From contig CANNDP010000054.1 of NCBI GenBank assembly GCA_947503395.1, positions 1-6,222 on the forward strand: 6,222 nucleotides of DNA, given 5' to 3'. Within the stretch, counting starts at the first letter, position 1, and the number at the start of each line of letters is the position of its first letter. The position numbers and the translations under genes are program-made. The DNA comes from Actinomycetota bacterium (GTDB lineage Bacteria > Actinomycetota > Actinomycetes > Nanopelagicales > Nanopelagicaceae). This document shows, one piece after another, positions 1-5,737 of the stretch. The notes beneath the pieces were generated by a model that saw only the letters and a list, made by a program, of their open reading frames with translations, was not told where the DNA came from and ran no database searches.

Positions 1-255
1 CTTGGACGCCTAATAATCATGCCGATGTTTCTCTTCTCAGGCACATTTTTCCCGCTAAACACGATGCCTATTTATCTCCAGCCTATTGGTTGGATCTCAC
101 CGCTATGGCATGCGACAGAACTTGGCAGATACTTTTCATACGGATACTCAATTAGTGCCCAGATGTTGATCGTCCACTTCGCATTTCTTCTTGCTCTACT
201 TATCGGCGGTCTTGCTCTTGCCAATAGAACTTTCACAACGAGGCTGACTAAATGA
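1..255 (+). CDS. ABC-2 type transporter permease, C-terminal fragment (cut by left edge)
   Basis: The reading frame is open from base 1 to the TGA at 253-255, giving 84 residues of C-terminal sequence; the true start lies outside the window. The visible part has the ABC-2/NodJ-DrrB permease signature: a hydrophobic stretch ending in FLFSG, then FFPLNTMP, then a re-entrant region with PLWHATELGR, and a final transmembrane helix of about 22 residues (AQMLIVHFAFLLALLIGGLAL) before a short basic tail. In this family two such subunits pair with one ATPase to export drugs, glycans or lipids across the inner membrane. The next gene is a paralog with the same motifs and overlaps this one by four bases, so the two are probably co-translated and form a heterodimer. 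The substrate cannot be told. An ATM in the frame at 19 is an internal methionine, not a start. Confidence 0.85.
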   Translation, partial: LGRLIIMPMFLFSGTFFPLNTMPIYLQPIGWISPLWHATELGRYFSYGYSISAQMLIVHFAFLLALLIGGLALANRTFTTRLTK

Positions 256-1073
256 GTAACGCGGTCGCAATTGCAGATGCCAGAGCCAACCGTGTTGGCC
301 ATCAGCTCTATGCTGGGCGCGCTCGAGCTATCATTGAAAGATCGTTAATTGCTCTTCGCTCTTCAACTTGGGTTCCGGTAGCCACAGGCTTTGTTGAGCC
401 AGTGCTCTATTTACTTGCTTTTGGCTACGGAATGGGCGAGTTGATTGGAAACGTGACTCTGGGAGATAAGACGATTGACTACACAGTTTTTATCGCCCCA
501 GGTTTGCTTGCAACTAGCGCCATGAATGGAGCGATTTATGACTCAACCTGGAATGTTTTCTTTAAATTAAATGAGAGCAAGCTCTATCAAGGAATGCTTG
601 CAACCCCACTTGGACCACTTGATGTGGCTCTTGGCGAAATCACCTGGGCGCTATTTCGTGGTTTAAGTTATGCCATTGCCTTTCTTGCCATTACCACACC
701 TCTTGGTTTAGTTCCTAGCTTCTCTGCAGTTTTAGCAATTCCAGCAGCTGTGTTTATCGCTTTTGGCTTTGCCTCCTTTGGTATGGCCATTACTTCTTAC
801 TTCAAAACCTATCAACAGATGGGAATGATAAATATCGTTCTGCTGCCACTGTTTCTATTTTCAGGCTCTCTCTACCCAATCTCTGTTTACCCTGATTGGT
901 TAGAGTTTTTAATTCAACTAATGCCCTCCTGGCATGGAATAGAACTAGTGCGTGATGTTTGGTTTGGCAATTTTGATTCAGGAACTTTGCTTCATATTTC
1001 TTATTTTCTAGTAATGATTATTTGCGGACTTTATTTCACAACACGCAGACTTCGTGATTTATTCATGCGATAA
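252..1073 (+). CDS. ABC-2 type transporter permease (NodJ/DrrB-like)
   Basis: This is a complete 273-residue protein, a normal length for ABC-2 permeases. A soluble, basic N-terminal segment (about residues 1-40) is followed by about six hydrophobic segments near residues 45-63, 78-96, 133-150, 158-180, 191-207 and 248-264. Family marks are the FIAPGLLATSAM stretch (80-91) and PLFLFSGSLYPIS (199-211) followed by PSWHGIELVR (225-234), which mirror FLFSGTFFPLN and PLWHATELGR in the upstream gene. The start ATG overlaps the upstream TGA (ATGA at 252-255), and a GAGG at 240-243 lies 8 bases before it, which supports both the start and translational coupling. Its role is the membrane part of an exporter that needs a separate ATPase, not seen here. 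The substrate is unknown; automatic labels such as daunorubicin resistance would be over-specific. No obvious terminator follows. Confidence 0.9.
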   Translation: MSNAVAIADARANRVGHQLYAGRARAIIERSLIALRSSTWVPVATGFVEPVLYLLAFGYGMGELIGNVTLGDKTIDYTVFIAPGLLATSAMNGAIYDSTWNVFFKLNESKLYQGMLATPLGPLDVALGEITWALFRGLSYAIAFLAITTPLGLVPSFSAVLAIPAAVFIAFGFASFGMAITSYFKTYQQMGMINIVLLPLFLFSGSLYPISVYPDWLEFLIQLMPSWHGIELVRDVWFGNFDSGTLLHISYFLVMIICGLYFTTRRLRDLFMR

Positions 1074-1095
1074 ACACGCACAAAAGTCCCATCTG

Positions 1096-1125
1096 TTGAC
1101 GGAGTCCTAAGGGCGGCAGTAGGCT
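1096..1125 (+). promoter_or_regulatory. Candidate housekeeping promoter for the aminotransferase gene
   Basis: TTGACG (1096-1101) is separated by 18 bases from TAGGCT (1120-1125). The first matches five of six bases of the -35 consensus; the second fits the actinobacterial TANNNT form of the -10 box. Transcription would begin near 1131-1133, leaving a leader of roughly 80 bases before the ATG at 1211. A perfect inverted repeat lies inside this promoter (see 1104-1131). The call is by eye only; the -10 is weak against the TATAAT consensus. Confidence 0.45.
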
Positions 1126-1131
1126 TAGGAC
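1104..1131. repeat. Perfect 8-bp inverted repeat within the promoter (possible operator)
   Basis: GTCCTAAG (1104-1111) and CTTAGGAC (1124-1131) are exact reverse complements separated by 12 bases. The left arm starts just after the -35-like TTGACG and the right arm overlaps the -10-like TAGGCT and the expected start point. This placement suits a repressor operator. It could instead form an RNA hairpin downstream of the exporter gene, but no T-run follows the right arm, so it is not a typical intrinsic terminator. Confidence 0.45.
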
Positions 1132-1169
1132 AAGTTTAATAAGCGAATAGGGGCGTGGTACCAACAAAT

Positions 1170-1185
1170 CGGATCTATTGATCCG
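1170..1185 (+). repeat. Short 6-bp hairpin in the aminotransferase leader
   Basis: CGGATC (1170-1175) and GATCCG (1180-1185) flank a TATT loop. In the mRNA this would be a small stem-loop ending 25 bases before the ATG at 1211 and 5 bases before the GGGAAG ribosome-binding candidate at 1191-1196. It also spans the alternative TTG codon at 1178, which makes that codon a less attractive start. It may be chance; a regulatory role is not shown. Confidence 0.35.
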
Positions 1186-1210
1186 TATTTGGGAAGTCCA
1201 AACCAATCCC

Positions 1211-2605
1211 ATGTTCAATAAAACCCATCACTTAGAAACATTTAGATCTACCCCATATAAAGTTAAACCGATTTCTCCTGCTCGCATAAATGAGCTCTTG
1301 GAAATAGAGAAAGTTAAGTTTGAAAAACTTGCTCCAGAATCTGGCGTTGAAAATAGGCGCGCCTCTGAAGTAACTCCAAAAGGCGTAGCTTCGAGTTTCC
1401 AGCACTGGGATCCATATCCAATTTCAATTGTTGCTGCTAAGGGAGCCTGGCTAACCGATGTTGATGGTCGACAGATGCTCGATCTCTCTATGGGTTTTGG
1501 AGCTCTCCTAGTCGGCCACTTAAATGAAGAGGTAGTAAAAGAGGCCCATGCCACCCTAGATGTTGGCACCTTATTTGCCACTCCTTCTCCTATTACAAGA
1601 TCTGGTGCTGAAATTATCTGCCGCAGATTTGGTCTAGATATGGTCCGCTTTGCCAACTCTGGCACTGAAGCCACGATGTATGCCTTAAGAACAGCAAGGG
1701 CTGCGACTGGAAAACTTGGCGTAATAAAGATTGAAGGCGGGTATCACGGTTCATATGACCCTCTAATGGTTTCAGCAAAGCCTGAGATAGACCGCGCCGG
1801 TGATGCCAACTCACCTAATGCAGTCCCTCTTGGAGCAACAGTTCCTGGTGATGTCTGGGTTGTCCCATATAACGATGCCGAGGCAATCGAGCGAGTATTG
1901 AAGAAAGATGCAGATCAAATTGCTTGTGTATTTATGGAGCCAGTTCTAGAAAATATTGGAATCGTTCTTCCAGATCTTGGCTATTTAGAGAGAGTTCGTG
2001 AGCTCTGTGATCAATATGGAGTTTTGCTGGTATTTGATGAAGTAAAAACTGGCCTTACTGCAGGTCCACAAGGAGCTGCGCAGCGCCTCGGAGTTAAGCC
2101 TGATCTAATCGCCATCGCTAAATCAATAGGCGGCGGTATTCCAGTTGCTGCCTTTGGCGGCAAGAAGGAATATATGGAAGTTGTCGTTAATGGAAAACAT
2201 AGCCATCTTGGAACATTTAATGGTCATTACCTAGCAATGGCAGGAATAAGAGCAACAGATCGCCTCTGTACTCCAGAAGCCCTGAAAAGATGTGAAGATC
2301 TAAATAGAGATGGTCTAAGTAAAATCGCTGAAATCATTAATGAGTATGAAATTCCAGCCCACACTGTTGGCTTTGGAGTAAAGGGCTGTATTACCTGGTC
2401 TGCTAGCCCAGTTCGAAACTATCGAGATTACAAAGCTACAGACTTTGATATTGCAGAGCTTTCCTTCTTCTGGTCGCTAAATAGAAATGTAATGACCCCG
2501 CCAGGACTTGATGAGCAATGGTTGATCTCTCTAGCCCATGGCCAGCGCGAGATAGACATAATTGTTGGAGATTTCTTAGAGTTTGCTAAAGCACTTCGCG
2601 CTTAA
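1211..2605 (+). CDS. Class III PLP-dependent aminotransferase, GSA aminomutase-like
   Basis: The ATG start gives 464 residues. The frame opens further to a TTG at 1178 (475 residues), but that codon has no ribosome-binding site and sits in a hairpin; GGGAAG at 1191-1196 precedes the ATG, though 14 bases away is long. Positions below count from the TTG; subtract 11 for the ATG form. Fold-type I markers are FANSGTEAT (158-166, cofactor phosphate), GGYHGSYD (187-194), PYND (230-233), VFDEVKTG (285-292) with Asp287 facing the pyridine nitrogen, the Schiff-base Lys315 in IAKSIGGGIPVAAFGG, and GTFNGHYLAM (345-354). The order and wording match glutamate-1-semialdehyde 2,1-aminomutase (HemL), and Glu446 in LDEQWLISLAH aligns by eye with a conserved HemL glutamate. 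Differences from HemL are GHxD changed to GSYD, a longer N-terminus and no haem genes nearby. The protein may therefore be a paralog acting on another amine or amino acid. The 3' end converges with the ROK gene. Confidence 0.85.
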   Translation: MFNKTHHLETFRSTPYKVKPISPARINELLEIEKVKFEKLAPESGVENRRASEVTPKGVASSFQHWDPYPISIVAAKGAWLTDVDGRQMLDLSMGFGALLVGHLNEEVVKEAHATLDVGTLFATPSPITRSGAEIICRRFGLDMVRFANSGTEATMYALRTARAATGKLGVIKIEGGYHGSYDPLMVSAKPEIDRAGDANSPNAVPLGATVPGDVWVVPYNDAEAIERVLKKDADQIACVFMEPVLENIGIVLPDLGYLERVRELCDQYGVLLVFDEVKTGLTAGPQGAAQRLGVKPDLIAIAKSIGGGIPVAAFGGKKEYMEVVVNGKHSHLGTFNGHYLAMAGIRATDRLCTPEALKRCEDLNRDGLSKIAEIINEYEIPAHTVGFGVKGCITWSASPVRNYRDYKATDFDIAELSFFWSLNRNVMTPPGLDEQWLISLAHGQREIDIIVGDFLEFAKALRA

Positions 2606-3369
2606 ACTCGATAGTAGTGTTCTAAGTTCCAAGCCCTAACACCACCTGCAACTCCTGCAGTATTTGGCACCACAACTACATCATCACCCATTCGCTCTAA
2701 ATCTATTGGGCGAATCAATCTTGCATTTCCACCACCGAGATATAACCGGTCCCACTTAAAAACTGGGCGAAGCTCTTCCACTAAAACTCTAATTCTTCGT
2801 GACCAGAATATTGTTCCAAGCCTCTTGCGCTCTTGCTCGCCGATCCAAGTGTCATAAGTCGTTGCTCTGCGTACTGTGGCATGAGAGAGTTCAAAGTGCG
2901 GCGTTAATTTTCCACCATAAAAGATTGCAAAGCCAAGACCTGTTCCTAATGTGATTACTACCTCATATCCAGAGCCAGTAATGATTCCTGCGCCATGCAC
3001 TTCTGCATCGTTTAAAACTAGCGTTGGAACATTTAGTTTTGTTGAGATTGCTTTTTGTGCATCAAAGCCAGACCAGAGTTCAGCGCTTTCTGGATCAATT
3101 TTTGTGCGCGGCCCACTCTTTGTAATGTAGTGCGGGGTAGAAATAACAACGCCATTTCTAATCATTCCTGGCATTCCAATTGTTGCTCTGTAAGCCTTAG
3201 GAAGTCCTGAAGCAATCTCGGCAATGGTTTCTACAAATGTTGCTGGCGGAAGTGGATAAGGAGTTGCAATTCTATTTGGCTTGGAATGCATCGTTCCCGA
3301 ACTATCAAGGACGCAGCTCTTGAGATAGAGGCCTCCGCAATCAATCGAGAGCGTTAGGTTCTCATCCAT
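2602..3369 (-). CDS. ROK family kinase, divergent polyphosphate glucokinase-like protein
   Basis: The 255-residue protein matches the length and motif order of actinobacterial polyphosphate/ATP glucokinases (PpgK), which phosphorylate glucose in the cytoplasm. Seen are SIDCGGLYLKS (8-18, at the first phosphate loop), IGMPGMIRNGVV (64-75), VLNDAEVHGAG (118-128) with the likely catalytic base Asp121, ITLGTGLGFAIF (139-150), ELSH (160-163) at the sugar-binding ExGH site, LYLGGGNARL (209-218) and PNTAGVAGG (235-243). Like PpgK it lacks the zinc-binding CxCGxxGC motif of many ROK proteins. The phosphate loop is unusual: PpgK has GG(S/T)GIKG where this has GGLYLKS, and ELGH has become ELSH, so activity or substrate may have shifted. 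The ATG at 3369 is chosen because GGGGGAAG (3385-3378) lies 8 bases before it; a GTG at 3387 would put that site inside the gene. Its stop overlaps the aminotransferase stop; it is divergent from potA. Confidence 0.8.
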   Translation of the reverse strand: MDENLTLSIDCGGLYLKSCVLDSSGTMHSKPNRIATPYPLPPATFVETIAEIASGLPKAYRATIGMPGMIRNGVVISTPHYITKSGPRTKIDPESAELWSGFDAQKAISTKLNVPTLVLNDAEVHGAGIITGSGYEVVITLGTGLGFAIFYGGKLTPHFELSHATVRRATTYDTWIGEQERKRLGTIFWSRRIRVLVEELRPVFKWDRLYLGGGNARLIRPIDLERMGDDVVVVPNTAGVAGGVRAWNLEHYYRV

Positions 3370-3377
3370 ACCCGCAT

Positions 3378-3385
3378 CTTCCCCC
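3378..3385 (-). promoter_or_regulatory. Shine-Dalgarno site fixing the ROK start
   Basis: On the minus strand GGGGGAAG reads from 3385 to 3378, leaving 8 bases before the ATG at 3369-3367. It overlaps the alternative GTG codon at 3387-3385, which argues that the upstream GTG is not the start and shortens the protein by six residues. Confidence 0.65.
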
Positions 3386-3421
3386 ACATGGAAATCTTTG
3401 CCAAATATTTATCAAAATCCC

Positions 3422-3456
3422 CTTACAAAAGTGCTACTACTAGATAGGGTCTTTCT
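3422..3456 (+). promoter_or_regulatory. Candidate promoter of the pot operon, possibly giving a leaderless mRNA
   Basis: CTTACA (3422-3427, four of six -35 matches) and TAGGGT (3445-3450, TANNNT type) are 17 bases apart. The -10 ends only 6 bases before the potA ATG at 3457, so transcription would start at or next to the A of the ATG. Leaderless mRNAs are common in Actinobacteria. An alternative reading is that AGGG (3446-3449), 7 bases before the ATG, is a weak ribosome-binding site served by a promoter further upstream. The whole gap to the divergent ROK gene is only 87 bases, so control elements of both genes share it. Confidence 0.45.
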
Positions 3457-4479
3457 ATGGCTTTAATTGAGATTCGCGATTTGGCGAAATCTTTTGGCAA
3501 CGTCAAGGCAGTTGATGACATATCACTAGATATTGAGTCGGGTGAGTTCATCACTTTGCTTGGGCCATCTGGATCTGGCAAGACCACTGTTCTAAGAATG
3601 ATTGCTGGCTTTGAGGACCCAGACGCCGGTTCAATTAAGTTAAATGGGGAAGATATAACTCACCTTCCTCCTTTTGATCGCGATGTCAATACTGTCTTTC
3701 AAGACTATGCGCTCTTTCCTCACATGAGTGTTCAAGAAAATGTTGAGTATGGATTAAGAACGAGAAAAGTTCCCAAGGCTGAAAGGGCAAAACAGGCGCT
3801 AGAAGCTATTGCTTCGGTGAAGCTTGAGGAAACTGTTAACCGTTTGCCACATCAACTCTCTGGTGGGCAGAGACAGAGAATTGCTCTAGCTCGAGCTTTA
3901 GTTTTAAGACCTCGGGTACTACTACTAGATGAACCACTTGGCGCACTTGATAGACAGCTAAGGGAAGAAATGCAGGTTGAATTAAAAAAGATTCAACGCG
4001 ATGCTGGAATAACATTCGTCTTTGTCACTCATGATCAGGAAGAAGCTATGAGAATGAGTGACCGAATTGTGGTCTTTAACTCCGGGCGCATAGAGCAAGT
4101 TGGAACTCCGGAGCAGGTATATGAGGAACCAAGAACTAATTTTGTTGCTGGGTTTTTAGGAACCGCGAATATCTTCTCCGTAGATGTGGCTCAAAAATTC
4201 TTAGGAGCCACAACAACAGTGAGCATTAGACCGGAGCGAATCAGATTACAGGCGCCTGAGACCAAGATCGATAAGAGTGAAACTTCCGTAAAAGGAACTG
4301 TGCAAGAGGCAGCCTTTGTTGGCGCGAACACCATTTACATACTTGAGACCGATTTTGGAGTGAAATTAACGGTAAGAAAGACAAACACAGAATTGCTGGG
4401 GCAAGACAATAGTTTTGTCGCTGGCGATCAGGTAATGGCCGTATGGCGAAATAGCCATGTAGCTCAGATACCTGTTTAG
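3457..4479 (+). CDS. potA: Polyamine-type (spermidine/putrescine) ABC transporter ATP-binding protein
   Basis: The 340-residue protein is a full-length ABC ATPase of the PotA/CysA/MalK importer group, which sits on the cytoplasmic face and drives uptake. In order: Walker A GPSGSGKT (36-43), Q-loop Gln82 in VFQDYALFPHMSVQENV, signature LSGGQ (134-138), Walker B VLLLDE (154-159) with Glu159 as catalytic base, D-loop GALD (162-165) and switch His192 in VTHDQEEA. All catalytic residues are intact. Residues from about 235 form a C-terminal TOBE-type regulatory domain, with the usual SIRPERIRL (256-264). VFQDYALFPHM and the binding-protein and permease genes downstream point to the polyamine branch, not sulfate or sugar. 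The ATG has no strong Shine-Dalgarno and may be leaderless. potD follows after 30 bases. The polyamine assignment is by family resemblance; iron or other small-cation ligands are less likely. Confidence 0.9.
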   Translation: MALIEIRDLAKSFGNVKAVDDISLDIESGEFITLLGPSGSGKTTVLRMIAGFEDPDAGSIKLNGEDITHLPPFDRDVNTVFQDYALFPHMSVQENVEYGLRTRKVPKAERAKQALEAIASVKLEETVNRLPHQLSGGQRQRIALARALVLRPRVLLLDEPLGALDRQLREEMQVELKKIQRDAGITFVFVTHDQEEAMRMSDRIVVFNSGRIEQVGTPEQVYEEPRTNFVAGFLGTANIFSVDVAQKFLGATTTVSIRPERIRLQAPETKIDKSETSVKGTVQEAAFVGANTIYILETDFGVKLTVRKTNTELLGQDNSFVAGDQVMAVWRNSHVAQIPV

Positions 4480-4497
4480 TGTTGACTCGAGTCACAC
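4479..4497 (+). repeat. 12-bp palindrome with GTG/CAC flanks in the potA-potD gap
   Basis: TGACTCGAGTCA (4483-4494) is a perfect palindrome. It is flanked by GTG (4479-4481) and CAC (4495-4497), with one unpaired T at 4482. In RNA it could fold as a seven-pair stem with a bulge and a UCGA loop; in DNA it has the two-fold symmetry of a dimeric regulator site. It begins on the last base of the potA stop codon and ends two bases before the potD ribosome-binding site, so folding could affect potD translation or mRNA processing. There is no U-run, so it is not a standard terminator. Confidence 0.5.
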
Positions 4498-4498
4498 G

Positions 4499-4506
4499 AA
4501 AGGAAG
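4499..4506 (+). promoter_or_regulatory. Strong Shine-Dalgarno of potD
   Basis: AAAGGAAG at 4499-4506 puts its GGA core 5 bases from the potD ATG at 4510. It is the clearest ribosome-binding site in the pot operon and contrasts with the weak or absent sites in front of potA and potB, which suits a binding protein made in excess over the membrane parts. Confidence 0.7.
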
Positions 4507-4509
4507 AAA

Positions 4510-5682
4510 ATGAAGGGGAAGAAACTAGCAATACTTAGCGCTCTATCCGCATCTGTTTTGATCATCAGTGGATGTTCATCTGGAAGCGATGAGAGCTCTG
4601 GAGTTGCAATTGAAGTGCCCGATATCCCAATGCATGAAGCAATGGGTGAATTTGAGGGCGAATTAAATATCGTTAACTGGTCAGGCTTTGTTGAACCAGC
4701 CTGGACCGATAAATTCACAGCTGATACCGGATGCAAAGTAAATCCTCGCGTTGCAGGTACCAGCGATGAAATGGTTACCTTGATGCGAACTGGTCAATAT
4801 GACATCGTTTCTGCATCAGGTGATGCCGCTCTTAGACTTATTGTCGGTGGCGACGTACAACCATTAAATCTTGACCTAATTCCTAACTTCAGCGATGACA
4901 TTGCCGCTGGTATGAAGGGAAATATTTACGACACAGTAAATGGAAAGCCTTACGGTGTTCCTATTGGTCGTGGCGCTAACCTGCTTCAATACAATGAAGA
5001 AGTAACAGGTGGAGCACCAGAGAGTTGGGATGTTGTCTGGGAGCTAAACACTCCTTATAAGGGCAAGATCACTGCTTACGACGCACCTATATATATTGCT
5101 GATGCTGCAGTTTATTTGATGTATCACAAGCCAGAGCTAGGTATTCAGAATCCTTACGCTCTAGATGAAACACAGTTAGCTGCTGCTATCGATCTATTGA
5201 AGCAGCAGAATCAAGTTATTGGCGAGTACTGGTCAGATCCAGTTGCACAGATAACTTCATTCGTTGGTGGCAATACTGTGGTTGGTACTTCATGGGAAGT
5301 TCTTCGTAAGTTCGCAGCTAAAGACAACCTAAAGACAACACTTCCAGTTGAAGGTTCAACTGGTTGGTTTGATTCATGGTTGGTTAGCTCAACTACTAAG
5401 AACATCAACTGTGCCTATGCTTGGATGGATTACACCAGCAAGCCAGAGGTAAATGGCGCTATCGCTGTTAACTTCGGTATGGCACCAGCGAACGTCGCAT
5501 ACTGCGCTTCCAGCCCTGAGGCTCAAGCTCACTGCGATACCTTCTTTGCAGAAGATGAAGAGTTCTTCAAGAGAATTTGGCCTTGGACAACTCCAATTGA
5601 AACCTGCGTTGATGGTAGAAAAGACGTTAAGTGCACTAGCTTCCAAGAGTGGACTAACGCCTGGGCAACCGTTAAAGGTTGA
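4510..5682 (+). CDS. potD: Polyamine-type ABC transporter substrate-binding lipoprotein
   Basis: The 390-residue protein begins with a lipoprotein signal: basic MKGKK, a hydrophobic core (about 7-19) and the lipobox ISGC with Cys22 as the lipid-anchored residue, then a Ser/Gly/Asp linker. It would sit on the outer face of the membrane and hand ligand to the permease. The mature part is PotD/PotF-like: LNIVNWSGFVEP (52-63) matches the NW-x-x-(Y/F)-x-P start of PotD, followed by QYDIVSASGDAALRL (96-110), YGVPIGRGANLLQYN (148-162) and KGKITAYDAP (184-193). By eye, Trp57, Trp262 and the Trp286-x-Asp288 pair fall where PotD has its amine-box tryptophans and acidic residue. The residue aligned near PotD Glu171 appears to be hydrophobic, so ligand preference may differ. 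Six cysteines beyond Cys22 (75, 301, 332, 342, 366, 375) are unusual. Tandem stops TGA-TAA end the gene, and a strong hairpin follows. Confidence 0.88.
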   Translation: MKGKKLAILSALSASVLIISGCSSGSDESSGVAIEVPDIPMHEAMGEFEGELNIVNWSGFVEPAWTDKFTADTGCKVNPRVAGTSDEMVTLMRTGQYDIVSASGDAALRLIVGGDVQPLNLDLIPNFSDDIAAGMKGNIYDTVNGKPYGVPIGRGANLLQYNEEVTGGAPESWDVVWELNTPYKGKITAYDAPIYIADAAVYLMYHKPELGIQNPYALDETQLAAAIDLLKQQNQVIGEYWSDPVAQITSFVGGNTVVGTSWEVLRKFAAKDNLKTTLPVEGSTGWFDSWLVSSTTKNINCAYAWMDYTSKPEVNGAIAVNFGMAPANVAYCASSPEAQAHCDTFFAEDEEFFKRIWPWTTPIETCVDGRKDVKCTSFQEWTNAWATVKG

Positions 5683-5688
5683 TAAATG

Positions 5689-5722
5689 TTGTGTGGGAGT
5701 CGAGTAATCGACTCCCACACAA
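5689..5722 (+). promoter_or_regulatory. Perfect 15-bp stem-loop with GUAA tetraloop between potD and potB
   Basis: Bases 5689-5703 pair without mismatch to 5708-5722, closed by a GTAA loop (5704-5707) of the stable GNRA class. It starts 6 bases after the potD stop and ends 15 bases before the potB ATG. What follows is ACTAATC and a run of A, not T, so it is not a classical intrinsic terminator on the plus strand. The likely role is to protect the 3' end of potA-potD mRNA or to attenuate reading into the permease genes, giving more binding protein than permease. Actinobacteria are also reported to use hairpins without a U-tract as terminators, so partial termination is possible. Confidence 0.7.
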
Positions 5723-5737
5723 ACTAATCAAAAAAAT

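Noticed and set aside
1178..1210. TTG start for the aminotransferase, adding 11 residues
   Set aside because: No ribosome-binding site precedes it and it lies in a small hairpin; the ATG at 1211 has GGGAAG upstream. Not fully excluded.
1074..1210. Riboswitch or small RNA in the leader before the aminotransferase
   Set aside because: Only two short hairpins are visible and no known riboswitch core was recognised.
1228..1674. 148-codon open frame on the minus strand
   Set aside because: It lies wholly opposite the aminotransferase, whose protein has clear family motifs over the same bases; the minus-strand product has no recognisable motif.
3370..3387. GTG start for the ROK protein, adding 6 residues
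   Set aside because: The strong GGGGGAAG that serves the ATG at 3369 overlaps this GTG.
3388..3456. Minus-strand promoter for the ROK gene
   Set aside because: No TANNNT hexamer with a fair -35 was found by eye; GATAAAT near 3410 with TAGCAC 17 bases upstream is too weak to call.
4241..4736. Minus-strand open frames across the potA end and potD start
   Set aside because: They oppose well-supported genes, cross the gene gap and encode low-complexity, unrecognisable peptides.
5389..5720. Several open frames on both strands over the potD 3' end and hairpin
   Set aside because: They are other-frame shadows of potD; no ribosome-binding sites or family motifs.
5689..5736. Classical Rho-independent terminator after potD
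   Set aside because: The hairpin is excellent but is followed by A residues, not T, on the plus strand, and the next operon gene starts 15 bases later.
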